Of a stretch of 64,000 nucleotides of DNA, positions 33,891-42,873 are shown in pieces (the first letter of the stretch is position 1; the number at the start of each line of letters is the position of its first letter). The DNA comes from Dickeya poaceiphila (GTDB lineage: Bacteria; Pseudomonadota; Gammaproteobacteria; Enterobacterales; Enterobacteriaceae). A program made the position numbers and the translations under genes. The stretch covers positions 1,426,001 through 1,490,000 of the forward strand of contig NZ_CP042220.2 of NCBI RefSeq assembly GCF_007858975.2, given 5' to 3'. Under the pieces are notes generated by a model that saw nothing but the letters and a program-made list of their open reading frames with translations, was not told the origin of the DNA and ran no database searches.

Positions 33891-35300
33891 CTACGCTTGA
33901 GAATCAGCGTTGGCTCTACCACGGCGAATGAAGAAGTAGGTGATCGCCAGAACTACAAACCACATAGGTGTGACTATCAATGCCTGCAACGTATCTGGTT
34001 GCAATGTCAGTAATATCAGCACGAAAGCAAAGAAAGCCAGACAGGCCCAGCTCATCATAATTCCCCATGGCATTTTATATGAAGATGCTTGGTGCAACTG
34101 TGGCCGATGCTTGCGGTACACCAGGTAAGAGCACAGGATAATACTCCACACGAACATGAAAAGAATGGCAGATACGGTGGTGACCAGCGTAAAAACTGTC
34201 ATGACATTCGGAATCAAGTAGATCAGCACAACACCTGAGAGCAGGCACAGGCACGAAAAAAGGAGTCCTGCTGAGGGCACCGCACGTTTTGATAGCTTGC
34301 CAAAACGCGCTGGTGCATCACCTTGTCTGGCTAGCCCAAATAACATACGGCTAGTCGAGAACACGCCGCTATTAGCTGAAGATGCTGCTGATGTGAGTAC
34401 TACGAAGTTAATGACGCTGGCTGCGGCCGGAAAACCTACTAATACAAACATCTCAACAAACGGGCTGCGGTCTGCTGCAATATGGCTCCATGGAGTAACC
34501 GACATAATCATCATCAACGCAAATACATAAAACATAATAATACGTATCGGTATAGCGTTGATTGCTCGTGGCAAAACCACTGTCGGATTTTTAGTTTCCG
34601 CAGCTGTAGTACCGACCAGTTCAATGCCGACAAATGCAAACACAGCGATTTGAAAACCAGCGAAAAAACCGCTGAGTCCTTTCGGAAAAAGTCCACCGTC
34701 CTGCCACAGGTTGGTCACGGATGCCACGGCACCGGATGGTGAGGTAAAGTTCATGATGACCAGCCCAACGCCAATGATGATCAGCGTGACGATAGCAACA
34801 ATTTTGATCATGGCGAACCAAAATTCCATTTCGCCAAACAGCTTGACGGTAGCCAGATTTAAGGTCAAAAGTAGCAGAACGCATAGCAGAGAACTGAGCC
34901 ATTGCGACAGCTCAGGGAACCAGAACTGTGCGTAAGCACTGATGGCGACAACATCGGCAATACCTGTTACAACCCAGCAAAACCAGTAAGTCCAACCGGT
35001 AAAAAAGCCTGCCCATGGTCCTAGCAGGTCGGCGGCGAAGTCACTGAACGATTTGTAATTGAGATCGGAAAGTAACAATTCCCCCATGGCGCGCATGACA
35101 AAAAACAGCATGAACCCGATTATCATGTAAACAAAGATAATTGATGGGCCAGCAAGGCTGATGGTTTTTCCCGACCCCATAAACAAGCCTGTACCAATGG
35201 CGCCACCGATGGCGATCAACTGAATATGGCGATTGGTCAGATTGCGCCGTAGGTCGCTGTGCCCTGTTGTGCCTGGGGCATGATGCGTTTGTTCTGTCAT
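33891..35300 (-). CDS. cycA: D-serine/D-alanine/glycine transporter CycA
   Basis: 469 residues, twelve predicted membrane helices, APC superfamily. It follows E. coli CycA nearly residue for residue in the core: LRRNLTNRHIQLIAIGGAIG, TGLFMGSGKTISLAGPS, FTGWTYWFCWVVTG, FAFVGIELVGTTAAETK, SSANSGVFSTSRMLFGLA. It imports glycine, D-alanine, D-serine and cycloserine with protons. This is core genome between the two tRNA integration sites. Confidence 0.95.
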   Translation of the reverse strand: MTEQTHHAPGTTGHSDLRRNLTNRHIQLIAIGGAIGTGLFMGSGKTISLAGPSIIFVYMIIGFMLFFVMRAMGELLLSDLNYKSFSDFAADLLGPWAGFFTGWTYWFCWVVTGIADVVAISAYAQFWFPELSQWLSSLLCVLLLLTLNLATVKLFGEMEFWFAMIKIVAIVTLIIIGVGLVIMNFTSPSGAVASVTNLWQDGGLFPKGLSGFFAGFQIAVFAFVGIELVGTTAAETKNPTVVLPRAINAIPIRIIMFYVFALMMIMSVTPWSHIAADRSPFVEMFVLVGFPAAASVINFVVLTSAASSANSGVFSTSRMLFGLARQGDAPARFGKLSKRAVPSAGLLFSCLCLLSGVVLIYLIPNVMTVFTLVTTVSAILFMFVWSIILCSYLVYRKHRPQLHQASSYKMPWGIMMSWACLAFFAFVLILLTLQPDTLQALIVTPMWFVVLAITYFFIRRGRANADSQA

Positions 35301-35624
35301 GTAATATTATTCCGGATTGTGTCTGTCATAGTGGGGTTTGACAGGTTTGCTGTTCCTGCCACCCGTGAGATATAAAAAAGTCACAGTGTTTAATAGTAAC
35401 ACGGTATTCATCTGATGATGCGTTGCAGCGCCTCTCCAGTCAGTCAGGAGCAAACGTTTCCGTCAGAAGATGAATATGTCCTAATATTAACCATAGGTAT
35501 CTTGTTGAGGCCAGAAGGGAAAATCGTGATAGGTTACAAGATGTTTGAGGAATACTCTGACTTCTGAAAAAATAAAATGAACTGTTTGACAGATGACGTT
35601 AAGAAGAGAATAATCCGTCCCGTT
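35301..35624. other. Intergenic region between cycA and tRNA-Lys
   Basis: 324 bases containing the cycA promoter region and the tRNA-Lys promoter. No gene seen. Confidence 0.4.
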
Positions 35625-35700
<76 letters not shown>

Positions 35701-35714
35701 ACAATATCAAGCAT

Positions 35715-36878
35715 TTACATCGCATTCTTTATTTCCCCGATTATCCCTTGTGCCGTATTTTTGCCATTCTTGGCAAAAATGCTGTCTATTTGTTTGGCGT
35801 GTTGAGTTAAATGATTTGGCGACAGATGTGCATATCTGCGTACCATTTCTATCGACTCCCAGCCGCCCATTTCTTGTAATGCAGATAAAGGTACGCCGGA
35901 TTGAACTAACCAGCTCGCCCACGTATGACGCAAATCGTGGAAGCGAAAGTTTTCAATTCCGGCCCTTTTTAAGGCAGCATTCCAAGCCTTATTTCCGTCA
36001 ACTCTTAACTTTCGTATTTCTGGCGTTTTTTCACCATTAGGCTTTGTCGTTGATATTTCATGAACGAATACCCAACGGTGATGCTTTCCGATCTGCCCCC
36101 TCAATACTCCGCACGCCGTATCGTTCAACGCGACGCCGATCGCCTTTCCTCCTTTTGCATTTTCTGGATGAATCCATGCCATCTTTCTCTGCATGTCCAC
36201 CTGTGACCACTCAAGATCTAGGATGTTAGACCGCCTCAACCCGGTTGCCAGTGCGAAAGTAACAACCGATTTCAAATGGTCTGGAAGGCAGTCGATCAAC
36301 TGCCGTGCCTCGTCATGCGTAAGCCAACGTATCCGCTTGTTTCTCGGCTGCCGCGCTTTCACCACTGGCACCGAGTTAAGCCATCCCCATTCGTTGGCCG
36401 CTATCCGTAGCAGAGCACGCATGAAGGCCTGAAACGAATACTTGGTCGATTCAGATATCGGCTTTGGACTGTACGCTGGAACTGATTTCCCTTCTCGCTT
36501 CAACCTGTCCCGCATTTCTTCCCAGCGCTCCCTGTGCTTTCTATCGTACGCCTTGGATATCGCCACCTGAATGTGATCATTCGTTATCGTAGATAACTCC
36601 CGTCCGTGAAAGTGATCGAGAAAAAACGTTATCTTCGACTTGTCTGCATCCAGTGAACGCTTGTGCGATTTCTCGCGCAGCCACCGAATGCACGCCTCAT
36701 CGAACAGCTTTACCGGCGCTTCACCCAGCTTTGCAGACCGCCACGAATCGGCTTTCAGCTTGTCGTGGAGTTCCTGCGCCTCTCGCTTGTCTTCCGTGCC
36801 AAGAGACTGTCTAACTCGCTTACCGTCCGGCGTAGTGAAATCACAGTGCCAGACACCGTTCCGTTGTTTGATTGACAT
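35715..36878 (-). CDS. int: Prophage tyrosine integrase
   Basis: 387 residues, starting MSIKQRNGVWHCDFTTPDGK. Catalytic parts: ATGLRRSNILDLEWSQVD (Arg), HDLRHTWASWLVQSGVPLSA (H-x-x-R), GGWESIEMVRRYAHLSPNHL (Tyr). It integrates and excises the prophage at the adjacent tRNA-Lys. The start overlaps the upstream xis-like gene by 124 bases in another frame. It is the last gene of the long leftward operon. Confidence 0.95.
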   Translation of the reverse strand: MSIKQRNGVWHCDFTTPDGKRVRQSLGTEDKREAQELHDKLKADSWRSAKLGEAPVKLFDEACIRWLREKSHKRSLDADKSKITFFLDHFHGRELSTITNDHIQVAISKAYDRKHRERWEEMRDRLKREGKSVPAYSPKPISESTKYSFQAFMRALLRIAANEWGWLNSVPVVKARQPRNKRIRWLTHDEARQLIDCLPDHLKSVVTFALATGLRRSNILDLEWSQVDMQRKMAWIHPENAKGGKAIGVALNDTACGVLRGQIGKHHRWVFVHEISTTKPNGEKTPEIRKLRVDGNKAWNAALKRAGIENFRFHDLRHTWASWLVQSGVPLSALQEMGGWESIEMVRRYAHLSPNHLTQHAKQIDSIFAKNGKNTAQGIIGEIKNAM

Positions 36879-37099
36879 GGTTTTTTCTCGGTCATGTCAC
36901 CCGCATTCACGGCGACAGTGTTGATCGGTTTTGACATCGCTTCAAGACACGCTGATTTTACGAACCGGTATTTATGACGTTGCCCGGTGCCGATGTCAGT
37001 TGCCGGGAGGATGCCGCGCTGTACGAGTGACTTTATTGTTTCGGGGTGGACTTTCAATAGTGTGGAGACCTCTTTTAGTGTCAAAACCTCGTCATTCAA
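36755..37099 (-). CDS. Excisionase-like helix-turn-helix protein
   Basis: 114 residues. A MerR/Xis-type winged helix spans the start: EVLTLKEVSTLLKVHPETIK, SLVQRGILPATDIGTGQRHK. The C-terminal 50 residues are read from DNA that also encodes the integrase N-terminus in another frame. That tail may be unconstrained. Position next to int supports a directionality factor. Confidence 0.65.
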   Translation of the reverse strand: MNDEVLTLKEVSTLLKVHPETIKSLVQRGILPATDIGTGQRHKYRFVKSACLEAMSKPINTVAVNAGDMTEKKPCQSNNGTVSGTVISLRRTVSELDSLLARKTSERRRNSTTS

Positions 37100-37110
37100 T
37101 TCATATCCCC

Positions 37111-37359
37111 TTATTTAAGTGTCGCAACAGTTCCGCCAGCCCGATGTATTTCATCGATTACCCGCTTTCGATACGAATGCGCAGATTCGTTTAAAATTGG
37201 CTGTGGCACACACACCTCTACTGTTGACTGAATGCTGCGGAAAATGTGTCGAATAAAGTTTTCCCGCCCAATCGATAAATCCAGCGCATCTTTGCGTTTT
37301 TTGAAAATACCGTGCTCTGACTCAATGCACTCATTAAGCCAGTCGTCTGCTGATTTCAT
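37111..37359 (-). CDS. Phage hypothetical protein
   Basis: 82 residues from the ATG at 37359 (MKSADDWLNECIESEHGIFK), with AGAGGT upstream. Basic second half (SAHSYRKRVIDEIHRAGG). Unrecognised early-region orphan. Confidence 0.6.
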   Translation of the reverse strand: MKSADDWLNECIESEHGIFKKRKDALDLSIGRENFIRHIFRSIQSTVEVCVPQPILNESAHSYRKRVIDEIHRAGGTVATLK

Positions 37360-37440
37360 GATGACCTCTATATCAATAAAAAGCCGCACTAGGCGGCTAA
37401 TTACAAGCAGAGCTGATTACAAAAATCAGAAATACATAGC

Positions 37441-37776
37441 TCACGCTTCACCCCCTTCTCTATTAAAACTGGACTCAATGGCCTCACCCATTCGTTTGAG
37501 CCATGCAGCCAGTTTTAACGCTGCCTCTTCTGCTGACCCCAACTTAGGAAAGTCGGTTATTACCAGATCGGCTTTGTAGTAACCGAACTGATCGCGGCTA
37601 ATAACTAATCCCTGCTCAAGAACTGTTGTCTGATTGCTATGCCTCACGTAATAGCGAGCCTCAGAGGTTCCCGTTTCACGGTTCTTTACGTATGAGACCA
37701 GCTCAACCTCCGTGGTGGTGCAGTTTCCTAATTCATCTTCCAGTTGGTTAATGCGGCGAAGGAATTCATCACTCAC
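37441..37776 (-). CDS. Phage hypothetical protein
   Basis: 111 residues, starting MSDEFLRRINQLEDELGN. The start overlaps the previous stop by 4 bases. It shares its C-terminal EGGEA ending with the previous gene, whose stop region uses the same bases (TCACGCTTCACCCCCTTC) at 37441 and 37773. A small duplication may link the two genes. Function unknown. Confidence 0.6.
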   Translation of the reverse strand: MSDEFLRRINQLEDELGNCTTTEVELVSYVKNRETGTSEARYYVRHSNQTTVLEQGLVISRDQFGYYKADLVITDFPKLGSAEEAALKLAAWLKRMGEAIESSFNREGGEA

Positions 37777-38630
37777 GCTTCACCCCCTTCGCTCTGTGGA
37801 ATCGGGCGAACCCAGTAGCACACTGGTCCTTCATCAGTTTCGTGGATTGACACGATGAACCATCCATCCCCTTCTGGGCGCATCGGGTTCCATTCGCTGA
37901 TGTCTGTGTCGCCATTCTCAAAGTAGTGATATGCCACGGCTTCCGCTTTAGCCGAGTGATCTAACTCCAGCTCGACATACGTGCATTCGAGATTTTTTGC
38001 TGCCAGCGTGGCTTTCAGTTCATCTAGCGGCATACCCTCGCGATCGCCGAAAAGCGCACTCCACACATGGTGCGACCAATATCCGTTTCCGTCACGCTCA
38101 ACTGGTATTTCGACCAATTCGAGCAGGTGCTCGGAATCGTCTGTACTGATTTCGGTAGTATTAGCGATACCGCTGGAATTTAGTGCTGATAATGCGACGT
38201 GGTGATAGTCCGCAATGCGTGACATGCCGTATGTCAGCCCACTATTTTGCACGGCGTTATCAACTACTTGCTTGCATCGTTCAATTAGGTCTTTTGCCGG
38301 TGTGTCAACTGGAACCATTTTCGTGGCGTCAGGAACATTGTCACGCAATTGATCGGGCTGAGGAGCGGCGGCGAGTGCAAACTGAACTCCCTGCCTGATT
38401 TCATCAAAGACAACATCACCTTTAATTTCGCAATGCCTGAACGCAACGGATAAGAATTCAACGCATTGCTCGTCAGTCCATGTCGCGTTAATGCGCAGAT
38501 TATTGATAACGGCGACCAAATCAGACGGCGAAACATCTTCGGCATCTGGCGAAAACCCTAACGCTTTTCTCACTGCTAGTGCCTCTGCACGATATTGATC
38601 AGCGCGCCCAGCAGACATTTTATTTTCCAC
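37773..38630 (-). CDS. Phage hypothetical protein
   Basis: 285 residues with a GTG start at 38630, chosen because GGAGG lies 6 bases upstream. Contains an N-terminal helical part (DQYRAEALAVRKALGFSPDA) and a C-terminal piece with tryptophans (SEWNPMRPEGDGWFIVSIHE, YWVRPIPQ), typical of cargo genes in the leftward operons of enterobacterial prophages. Function unknown. Confidence 0.6.
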   Translation of the reverse strand: MENKMSAGRADQYRAEALAVRKALGFSPDAEDVSPSDLVAVINNLRINATWTDEQCVEFLSVAFRHCEIKGDVVFDEIRQGVQFALAAAPQPDQLRDNVPDATKMVPVDTPAKDLIERCKQVVDNAVQNSGLTYGMSRIADYHHVALSALNSSGIANTTEISTDDSEHLLELVEIPVERDGNGYWSHHVWSALFGDREGMPLDELKATLAAKNLECTYVELELDHSAKAEAVAYHYFENGDTDISEWNPMRPEGDGWFIVSIHETDEGPVCYWVRPIPQSEGGEA

Positions 38631-39573
38631 GATTCACCTCCGATGCGCGCCGATTCCACGAATTTGATGCCATACTAATTTTGTTTTTTCCGACCATCTG
38701 CGCTGACTGAGCATTGCAGTTATGGCAACGAACGATAGCCGACATATTCGGGCAATCATCTTTATCTTGTGCAAATGCTTCTACGTCACCGCTTCCGCAA
38801 AATGGACACGGAAGCAGACCGTTGCCCATTTTCGTGAAGTCAGGAAATTGATCGGCGCCAACCTTTTTGGCGGAATGGTCAGGCAGGGGAGCGGCGGCGA
38901 GCATCTTGTGATACCTAGCTATCATCGACTCAAGCGAGCCACTCATTCCGAGAACGAGCAACATAGCCTCGGTCGGCTCAACAGGAACAATCTTCCAACC
39001 ATCCGGTAATCCCGGATGGTTGCTGACCACAAGGCCGAGGTCGTTGTCGATGCCAATCGTTACACAGATAGGGGATAGCCCATCCTCTGCTCGCCGAAAG
39101 TCGAAACGGGTTTCCCCCCTACCGTGGTAGTCGTGTCTGCAATCCACTCGGAATTTGCGCCCGAATAGCTCAACGATTTCGTCAGGCTCAAGGTCTTTCA
39201 ACGGTTTGCCGGTGGTAGGAGCGCAATCACGGATGAAATTGCGCATTGCTGCAACCCCGGCTTCGTGTTCAGCGGGTTTTATATACTCTCGCATGGCGAG
39301 ATATTCAGCGCGACGCTTTAAGGCCAAGTGCAGAGTGCTGATTGGGCAACCCTTCCCAATTCTCAGTCCCGGCTTTAATTCAACGTCGCAGGGCAGAATG
39401 GCGGGGAACTCATCACGTTTATTTACAGGTTCAGCAGCACTCAGTTGTTCGGTAGCTTTCAATGGCCCAACAAGCGCACCATCCGGGCCTTTTACCGCCA
39501 GCATTTGCGGGGCCGCTTGTTTCAGCAGCTCGACAGCCGCGTCGATGCGGGATTGAATGTCTTTATCTTTCAT
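38620..39573 (-). CDS. Phage protein with C-terminal Lar-type restriction alleviation domain
   Basis: 317 residues from the ATG at 39573 (MKDKDIQSRIDAAVELLKQA). The last 65 residues read LLPCPFCGSGDVEAFA, VRCHNCNAQSAQ, SNSWNRRAS. That is the zinc-binding C-P-F-C-G ... C-x-x-C ... W-N-R-R pattern of Lar (Rac) proteins that modulate EcoKI restriction and modification. The N-terminal 250 residues are unrelated and of unknown role, so this is a fusion. It overlaps the next gene by 11 bases. Confidence 0.65.
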   Translation of the reverse strand: MKDKDIQSRIDAAVELLKQAAPQMLAVKGPDGALVGPLKATEQLSAAEPVNKRDEFPAILPCDVELKPGLRIGKGCPISTLHLALKRRAEYLAMREYIKPAEHEAGVAAMRNFIRDCAPTTGKPLKDLEPDEIVELFGRKFRVDCRHDYHGRGETRFDFRRAEDGLSPICVTIGIDNDLGLVVSNHPGLPDGWKIVPVEPTEAMLLVLGMSGSLESMIARYHKMLAAAPLPDHSAKKVGADQFPDFTKMGNGLLPCPFCGSGDVEAFAQDKDDCPNMSAIVRCHNCNAQSAQMVGKNKISMASNSWNRRASEVNRGK

Positions 39574-39574
39574 A

Positions 39575-39916
39575 TTAATTTTTTCCGTTATCAATTCTGA
39601 TTCCAGAGACGCAATGTTTACATTCCACCGTCTCGTCTGGATTCTCGGAACCTTCAAAAGTGCGGCCATTAACGCATTTAGGGCAACGGAATGTTTCACC
39701 TAGTTTCGAGAGGCGAATAACAGAGCGGCTATATCCCATATGCACTAGCTCCAGAACCCCTTTCCGTATCAGCCCGTCCGCTACAGCACCAACTTTTACA
39801 GGCACTAGCGGGTCGTCATCCCACAATGCTGTTTTTCTGTATGCGCTAACGTAAATTTGCCAAGAGTAAAGAAAGGCGGGCTTTATGTACTCAATCTCCC
39901 TCTTACTAAGTCGCAT
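39575..39916 (-). CDS. Phage zinc-ribbon protein
   Basis: 113 residues. A C-terminal zinc ribbon FRCPKCVNGRTF ... VECKHCVSG follows a winged-helix-like part (VADGLIRKGVLELVHMGYSR). Probably a small DNA-binding protein; family not recognised. Confidence 0.6.
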   Translation of the reverse strand: MRLSKREIEYIKPAFLYSWQIYVSAYRKTALWDDDPLVPVKVGAVADGLIRKGVLELVHMGYSRSVIRLSKLGETFRCPKCVNGRTFEGSENPDETVECKHCVSGIRIDNGKN

Positions 39917-40899
39917 TATTCCCCCTCGACATTGCTTTTAATGCCAGCATTGCCCAGCTGTTCGGAATTACCGGACAACTGACAAGTGTTGGTTGACTGT
40001 TTGATCATTGCGGCGCGGCAGGCGTTGTCCCTGTCCGCCCTTGCTGTCTCTACTAAGGCCCACGCATATTCGAGTTTTTCCGTTTCTCTTCCGCTCAACC
40101 CGCCATTCCGCAGTCGCTCATTGATGTTGTCGGCAAGTTCCTTCAACTCATCCGGCACAGCTGGTGCTGGCGGGGTGGGAATACCCTGCAACTCCGCCAG
40201 TTGTTTCTCTGCCTCTCGGAACATATCGTGCCAGCGGTTACACGCGATAAAAGCGCCAGCTCGCTGACCCTCAGCGGTTTCGAGCTGGCGCAGGCAATCG
40301 GCAATCTGGCGACACGCCATCTCACCAAAATAGCTATCCGGGTGCGCCAATAGCGCGGCAATCGCCGACTGGCGCTCACTATCCGTGATGATTGGAGCGC
40401 TATCCGTGATGACGGGGGCGGTGTATACATATTCGCACTCTACATCCCTGTCTTTGCTGACTACGCGCTCGATGAAGCGGTCAGCGAGGTCTGCCGGTAG
40501 GTATTCCCATTTACTAGCCGGAAACTCACCATCCGCCCGGTGACGCCACCGGAAAGCCGCAGGCTCTTGTTCGTTAACCGAGGGAACTGCGGTGGGGTGG
40601 ATGTATAGAGGAATGCCTCGGCGACCACATGAAAATTGATTGTGTCCGTTGTATTCTCGTCCAGCGTCATCATCGCACATGTACGCAACCGGCTCTTGCT
40701 GCGCCTGACGCAGAGCTGTCAGCTGGCTCTCAACCGATTCTATGTATTCAATAATCTGATGCAATACTACTGGTGCTGTATATCTCTGATACATGTATTG
40801 CCAGTTTGCTATTTTTCCGTTTTTTATCGAGTCATCTTGTATTTCGAGATGAGATTTTATTTTTTCTATCAGGCAGGCAGTTTCATTATTTGCGTTCAT
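39916..40899 (-). CDS. Ea22-like phage protein
   Basis: 327 residues from the ATG at 40899 (MNANNETACLIEKIKSHLEI), with AGGAG upstream. The C-terminal half, with VPDELKELADNINERLRNGG and a tail of variable length, and the mosaic middle (AFRWRHRADGEFPASKWEYL) recall Ea22/Ead-type proteins of lambdoid leftward operons. Function unknown. Its start overlaps the preceding gene by 14 bases. Confidence 0.55.
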   Translation of the reverse strand: MNANNETACLIEKIKSHLEIQDDSIKNGKIANWQYMYQRYTAPVVLHQIIEYIESVESQLTALRQAQQEPVAYMCDDDAGREYNGHNQFSCGRRGIPLYIHPTAVPSVNEQEPAAFRWRHRADGEFPASKWEYLPADLADRFIERVVSKDRDVECEYVYTAPVITDSAPIITDSERQSAIAALLAHPDSYFGEMACRQIADCLRQLETAEGQRAGAFIACNRWHDMFREAEKQLAELQGIPTPPAPAVPDELKELADNINERLRNGGLSGRETEKLEYAWALVETARADRDNACRAAMIKQSTNTCQLSGNSEQLGNAGIKSNVEGE

Positions 40900-41077
40900 T
40901 TTTTCTCCTGAGCTCAAAATCATTTCTACAGTCTGCATCACAGAATGAACCTACTGATATCTTCTCGTCACAATTACGGCATTTACCAGTAAATGGCAAC
41001 GGAGCAGGTCGGCTATTAATAGCGTGCTGAATTGTCATTTCAACTAATTCATTTGCCTGATCAATTATCTCAGTCAT
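40886..41077 (-). CDS. Small zinc-finger phage protein
   Basis: 63 residues from the ATG at 41077 (MTEIIDQANELVEMTIQHAI), with GGAGAGAG upstream. A four-Cys knuckle KCRNCDEKISVGSFCDADCR is followed by a basic tail. The layout is like TraR/DksA-type small phage proteins, without the full signature. Confidence 0.65.
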   Translation of the reverse strand: MTEIIDQANELVEMTIQHAINSRPAPLPFTGKCRNCDEKISVGSFCDADCRNDFELRRKNERK

Positions 41078-41258
41078 TGTCTCTCTCCAGATATTTACCA
41101 AATTTCTGACAAAATTCAGCACGTAATTCGCAGTGTTCGATATTTTTACCAGAAGCATAGCGCTGTGCAGCTAACCACATCATTCCTGCGTTATGAAATT
41201 CATATGCGCGTTCGTGCGCAACTGCTTTATTTGCAGCTGTAGTATATGCTGTGTTCAT
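41070..41258 (-). CDS. ANR-family regulator
   Basis: 62 residues: KAVAHERAYEFHNAGMMWLA, then AQRYASGKNIEHCELRAEFC. This is the layout of the small ANR (AraC negative regulator) proteins carried by enterobacterial phages and pathogenicity elements, which bind and inhibit AraC-type activators. It overlaps the next gene by 8 bases. Confidence 0.65.
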   Translation of the reverse strand: MNTAYTTAANKAVAHERAYEFHNAGMMWLAAQRYASGKNIEHCELRAEFCQKFGKYLERDND

Positions 41259-41271
41259 GATTTATTCCTGA

Positions 41272-41502
41272 TTAGTCGCCCATGACGCGGCCTTGACCGT
41301 ATCCGCGATATTTACCGAATGAATCTTGAATGAAGAATTTATTATCTTGTTTTGGTAGTGGGTGAAATGACGTCCTATACACAATCATTTTTAACCATCG
41401 ATCATAGTTTGATTCTTTCTTTAACTCTCCGCCAAACCCAAGTTGTATTTTTTTAATAGCTTCTGACTTATTTTTTTTATCCAGTTGATATTCCAGCATC
41501 AT
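41272..41502 (-). CDS. Phage hypothetical protein
   Basis: About 76 residues if started at the ATG at 41502 (GGTGA upstream); in-frame ATGs at 41514 and 41541 are possible. Basic, with KKIQLGFGGELKKESNYDRW. Function unknown. Confidence 0.5.
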   Translation of the reverse strand: MMLEYQLDKKNKSEAIKKIQLGFGGELKKESNYDRWLKMIVYRTSFHPLPKQDNKFFIQDSFGKYRGYGQGRVMGD

Positions 41503-41531
41503 TATGTTCACCATTTGTTTTTTGCATAGAT

Positions 41532-41557
41532 AATACGCCAAGTTAATTTGGCGTATT
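41532..41557 (-). terminator. Hairpin after the exonuclease gene
   Basis: A 10-bp perfect stem AATACGCCAA / TTGGCGTATT with a 6-base loop, 15 bases past the stop of the exonuclease gene. The T tract is poor, so it could instead stabilise mRNA ends. Confidence 0.45.
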
Positions 41558-41571
41558 CTTTGCGCGTAAAT

Positions 41572-42147
41572 CTAATTGGGTTTATTTAATAATTTTTTAT
41601 AAATCGCTGAAACGTATTTTGCCTGATGTACCGCATCAGCTAGAGCGTTATGTCTGTCACCATCAAATGGTATATCGCGTTTAGGGTCGAAGCCAACACA
41701 TCGCCCCATATCGACAATCGTTCTCACATCCATGTCGTTCCAGAATTCCCAGAACGGGGTCAAATGACATGCTTTGTATGATTCGCGGAGAATAACGTTA
41801 TCGAAAGCTGAACCATTACCCCAAATCTTTAATAGACTACCACCGTAATTAGCTGCAGGTGAATACGCAAAAACTGCAAACTGAGATAATGCCGTAAGAG
41901 CATCAGTAATGCTTGATTTTGCCTTAATAACTTCCTCAACAACTTTCTTATCTTGATTCATCCACCACTTAATAGTGTTGGCAGTAGGGGTAAGGCCAAG
42001 TTTCATGGAACTTTCAAGGTCTACGGTTCGATAGAATGTCTTCCCCAGCTCACCTGTAACCGGATTGAAGAATACAGCGCCAATAGCGACGATGGGTGAA
42101 TGAGGATTAGTCCCCATCGTTTCGAGGTCAATCATTATGTTGTTCAA
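41572..42147 (-). CDS. Phage 3'-5' exonuclease, DEDDh family
   Basis: 191 residues if started at the TTG at 42147 (NNIMIDLETMG), which has GGTGG upstream and matches the usual family start. An ATG at 42177 is an alternative. The three exonuclease motifs are IDLETMG, IWGNGSAFDNVILRE and DRHNALADAVHQA. Related to prophage exodeoxyribonuclease VIII-like proteins. Fits with the SSB and annealing protein upstream as a recombination set. Confidence 0.82.
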   Translation of the reverse strand: MNNIMIDLETMGTNPHSPIVAIGAVFFNPVTGELGKTFYRTVDLESSMKLGLTPTANTIKWWMNQDKKVVEEVIKAKSSITDALTALSQFAVFAYSPAANYGGSLLKIWGNGSAFDNVILRESYKACHLTPFWEFWNDMDVRTIVDMGRCVGFDPKRDIPFDGDRHNALADAVHQAKYVSAIYKKLLNKPN

Positions 42148-42273
42148 TTTATTCCACCATGCGTTATGAATAACCAATTCCAGAATTAACAGAAAATTGA
42201 TAGGTAATGAATTTCCTTAATTTTATGCGGCACAAATCCCACGGAGTGGTTCAGTGTTCTGCGTCAATTTTAT

Positions 42274-42873
42274 TTAAATTGAGTGAATGGAATGTTTATT
42301 AAATTGCAATCCGATAGGCGCGAAAGGAATATCGTCGTCAAAATCCATCGGCGGTTCGTTGCCTGGCATCGGCGAGCTTTGCTGCGGACGGGACTGGGAC
42401 TGACCACCGCCGCTGAACTGGTTGGCTTGCTGCGGTTGTTGTGGCTGACCCCAACCGCCTTGTGGCGCGTTACCACCACCCATATTACCGCCTATGCCGC
42501 CACCGGCTGGTGCACCGCCGCCTGCGCGGCCACCCAGCATCTGCATACTACCGGAGATATCGACCACCACTTCGGTGGTGTAGCGATCCTGACCGCTCTG
42601 ATCCTGCCATTTGCGGGTGCGCAACTGGCCTTCGATATACACCTGAGAGCCTTTGCGAAGGTACTCACCAGCGATTTCCGCCAGCTTGCCGTAAAGGGCA
42701 ATGCGGTGCCACTCGGTGCGCTCTTTCTGCTCGCCGGTCTGCTTGTCGCGCCAGCTGTCCGACGTGGCCAGAGTCAGGTTGGCGACCGCACCGCCGTTCG
42801 GCATGTAGCGAACTTCCGGGTCTTGACCCAGATTGCCGATAAGAATCACTTTGTTAACGCCTCTGCTGGCCAT
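42274..42873 (-). CDS. ssb: Single-stranded DNA-binding protein with tail extension
   Basis: 199 residues. The OB fold starts [20 protein letters not shown] and is followed by a Gly/Gln-rich linker. The acidic tip DFDDDIPF, normally the very C-terminus that binds partners, is followed here by 15 more residues ([15 protein letters not shown]). The gene begins right after the Sak4-like gene. Some phage SSBs carry such a tail; it may change which host proteins can dock. Confidence 0.93.
   Translation of the reverse strand: MASRGVNKVILIGNLGQDPEVRYMPNGGAVANLTLATSDSWRDKQTGEQKERTEWHRIALYGKLAEIAGEYLRKGSQVYIEGQLRTRKWQDQSGQDRYTTEVVVDISGSMQMLGGRAGGGAPAGGGIGGNMGGGNAPQGGWGQPQQPQQANQFSGGGQSQSRPQQSSPMPGNEPPMDFDDDIPFAPIGLQFNKHSIHSI

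Noticed and set aside
37441..37800. Transposon-like repeat at the shared gene ends
   Set aside because: Only about 18 bases recur (stop-codon ends of two adjacent genes); too short and without inverted ends, more likely a local duplication.
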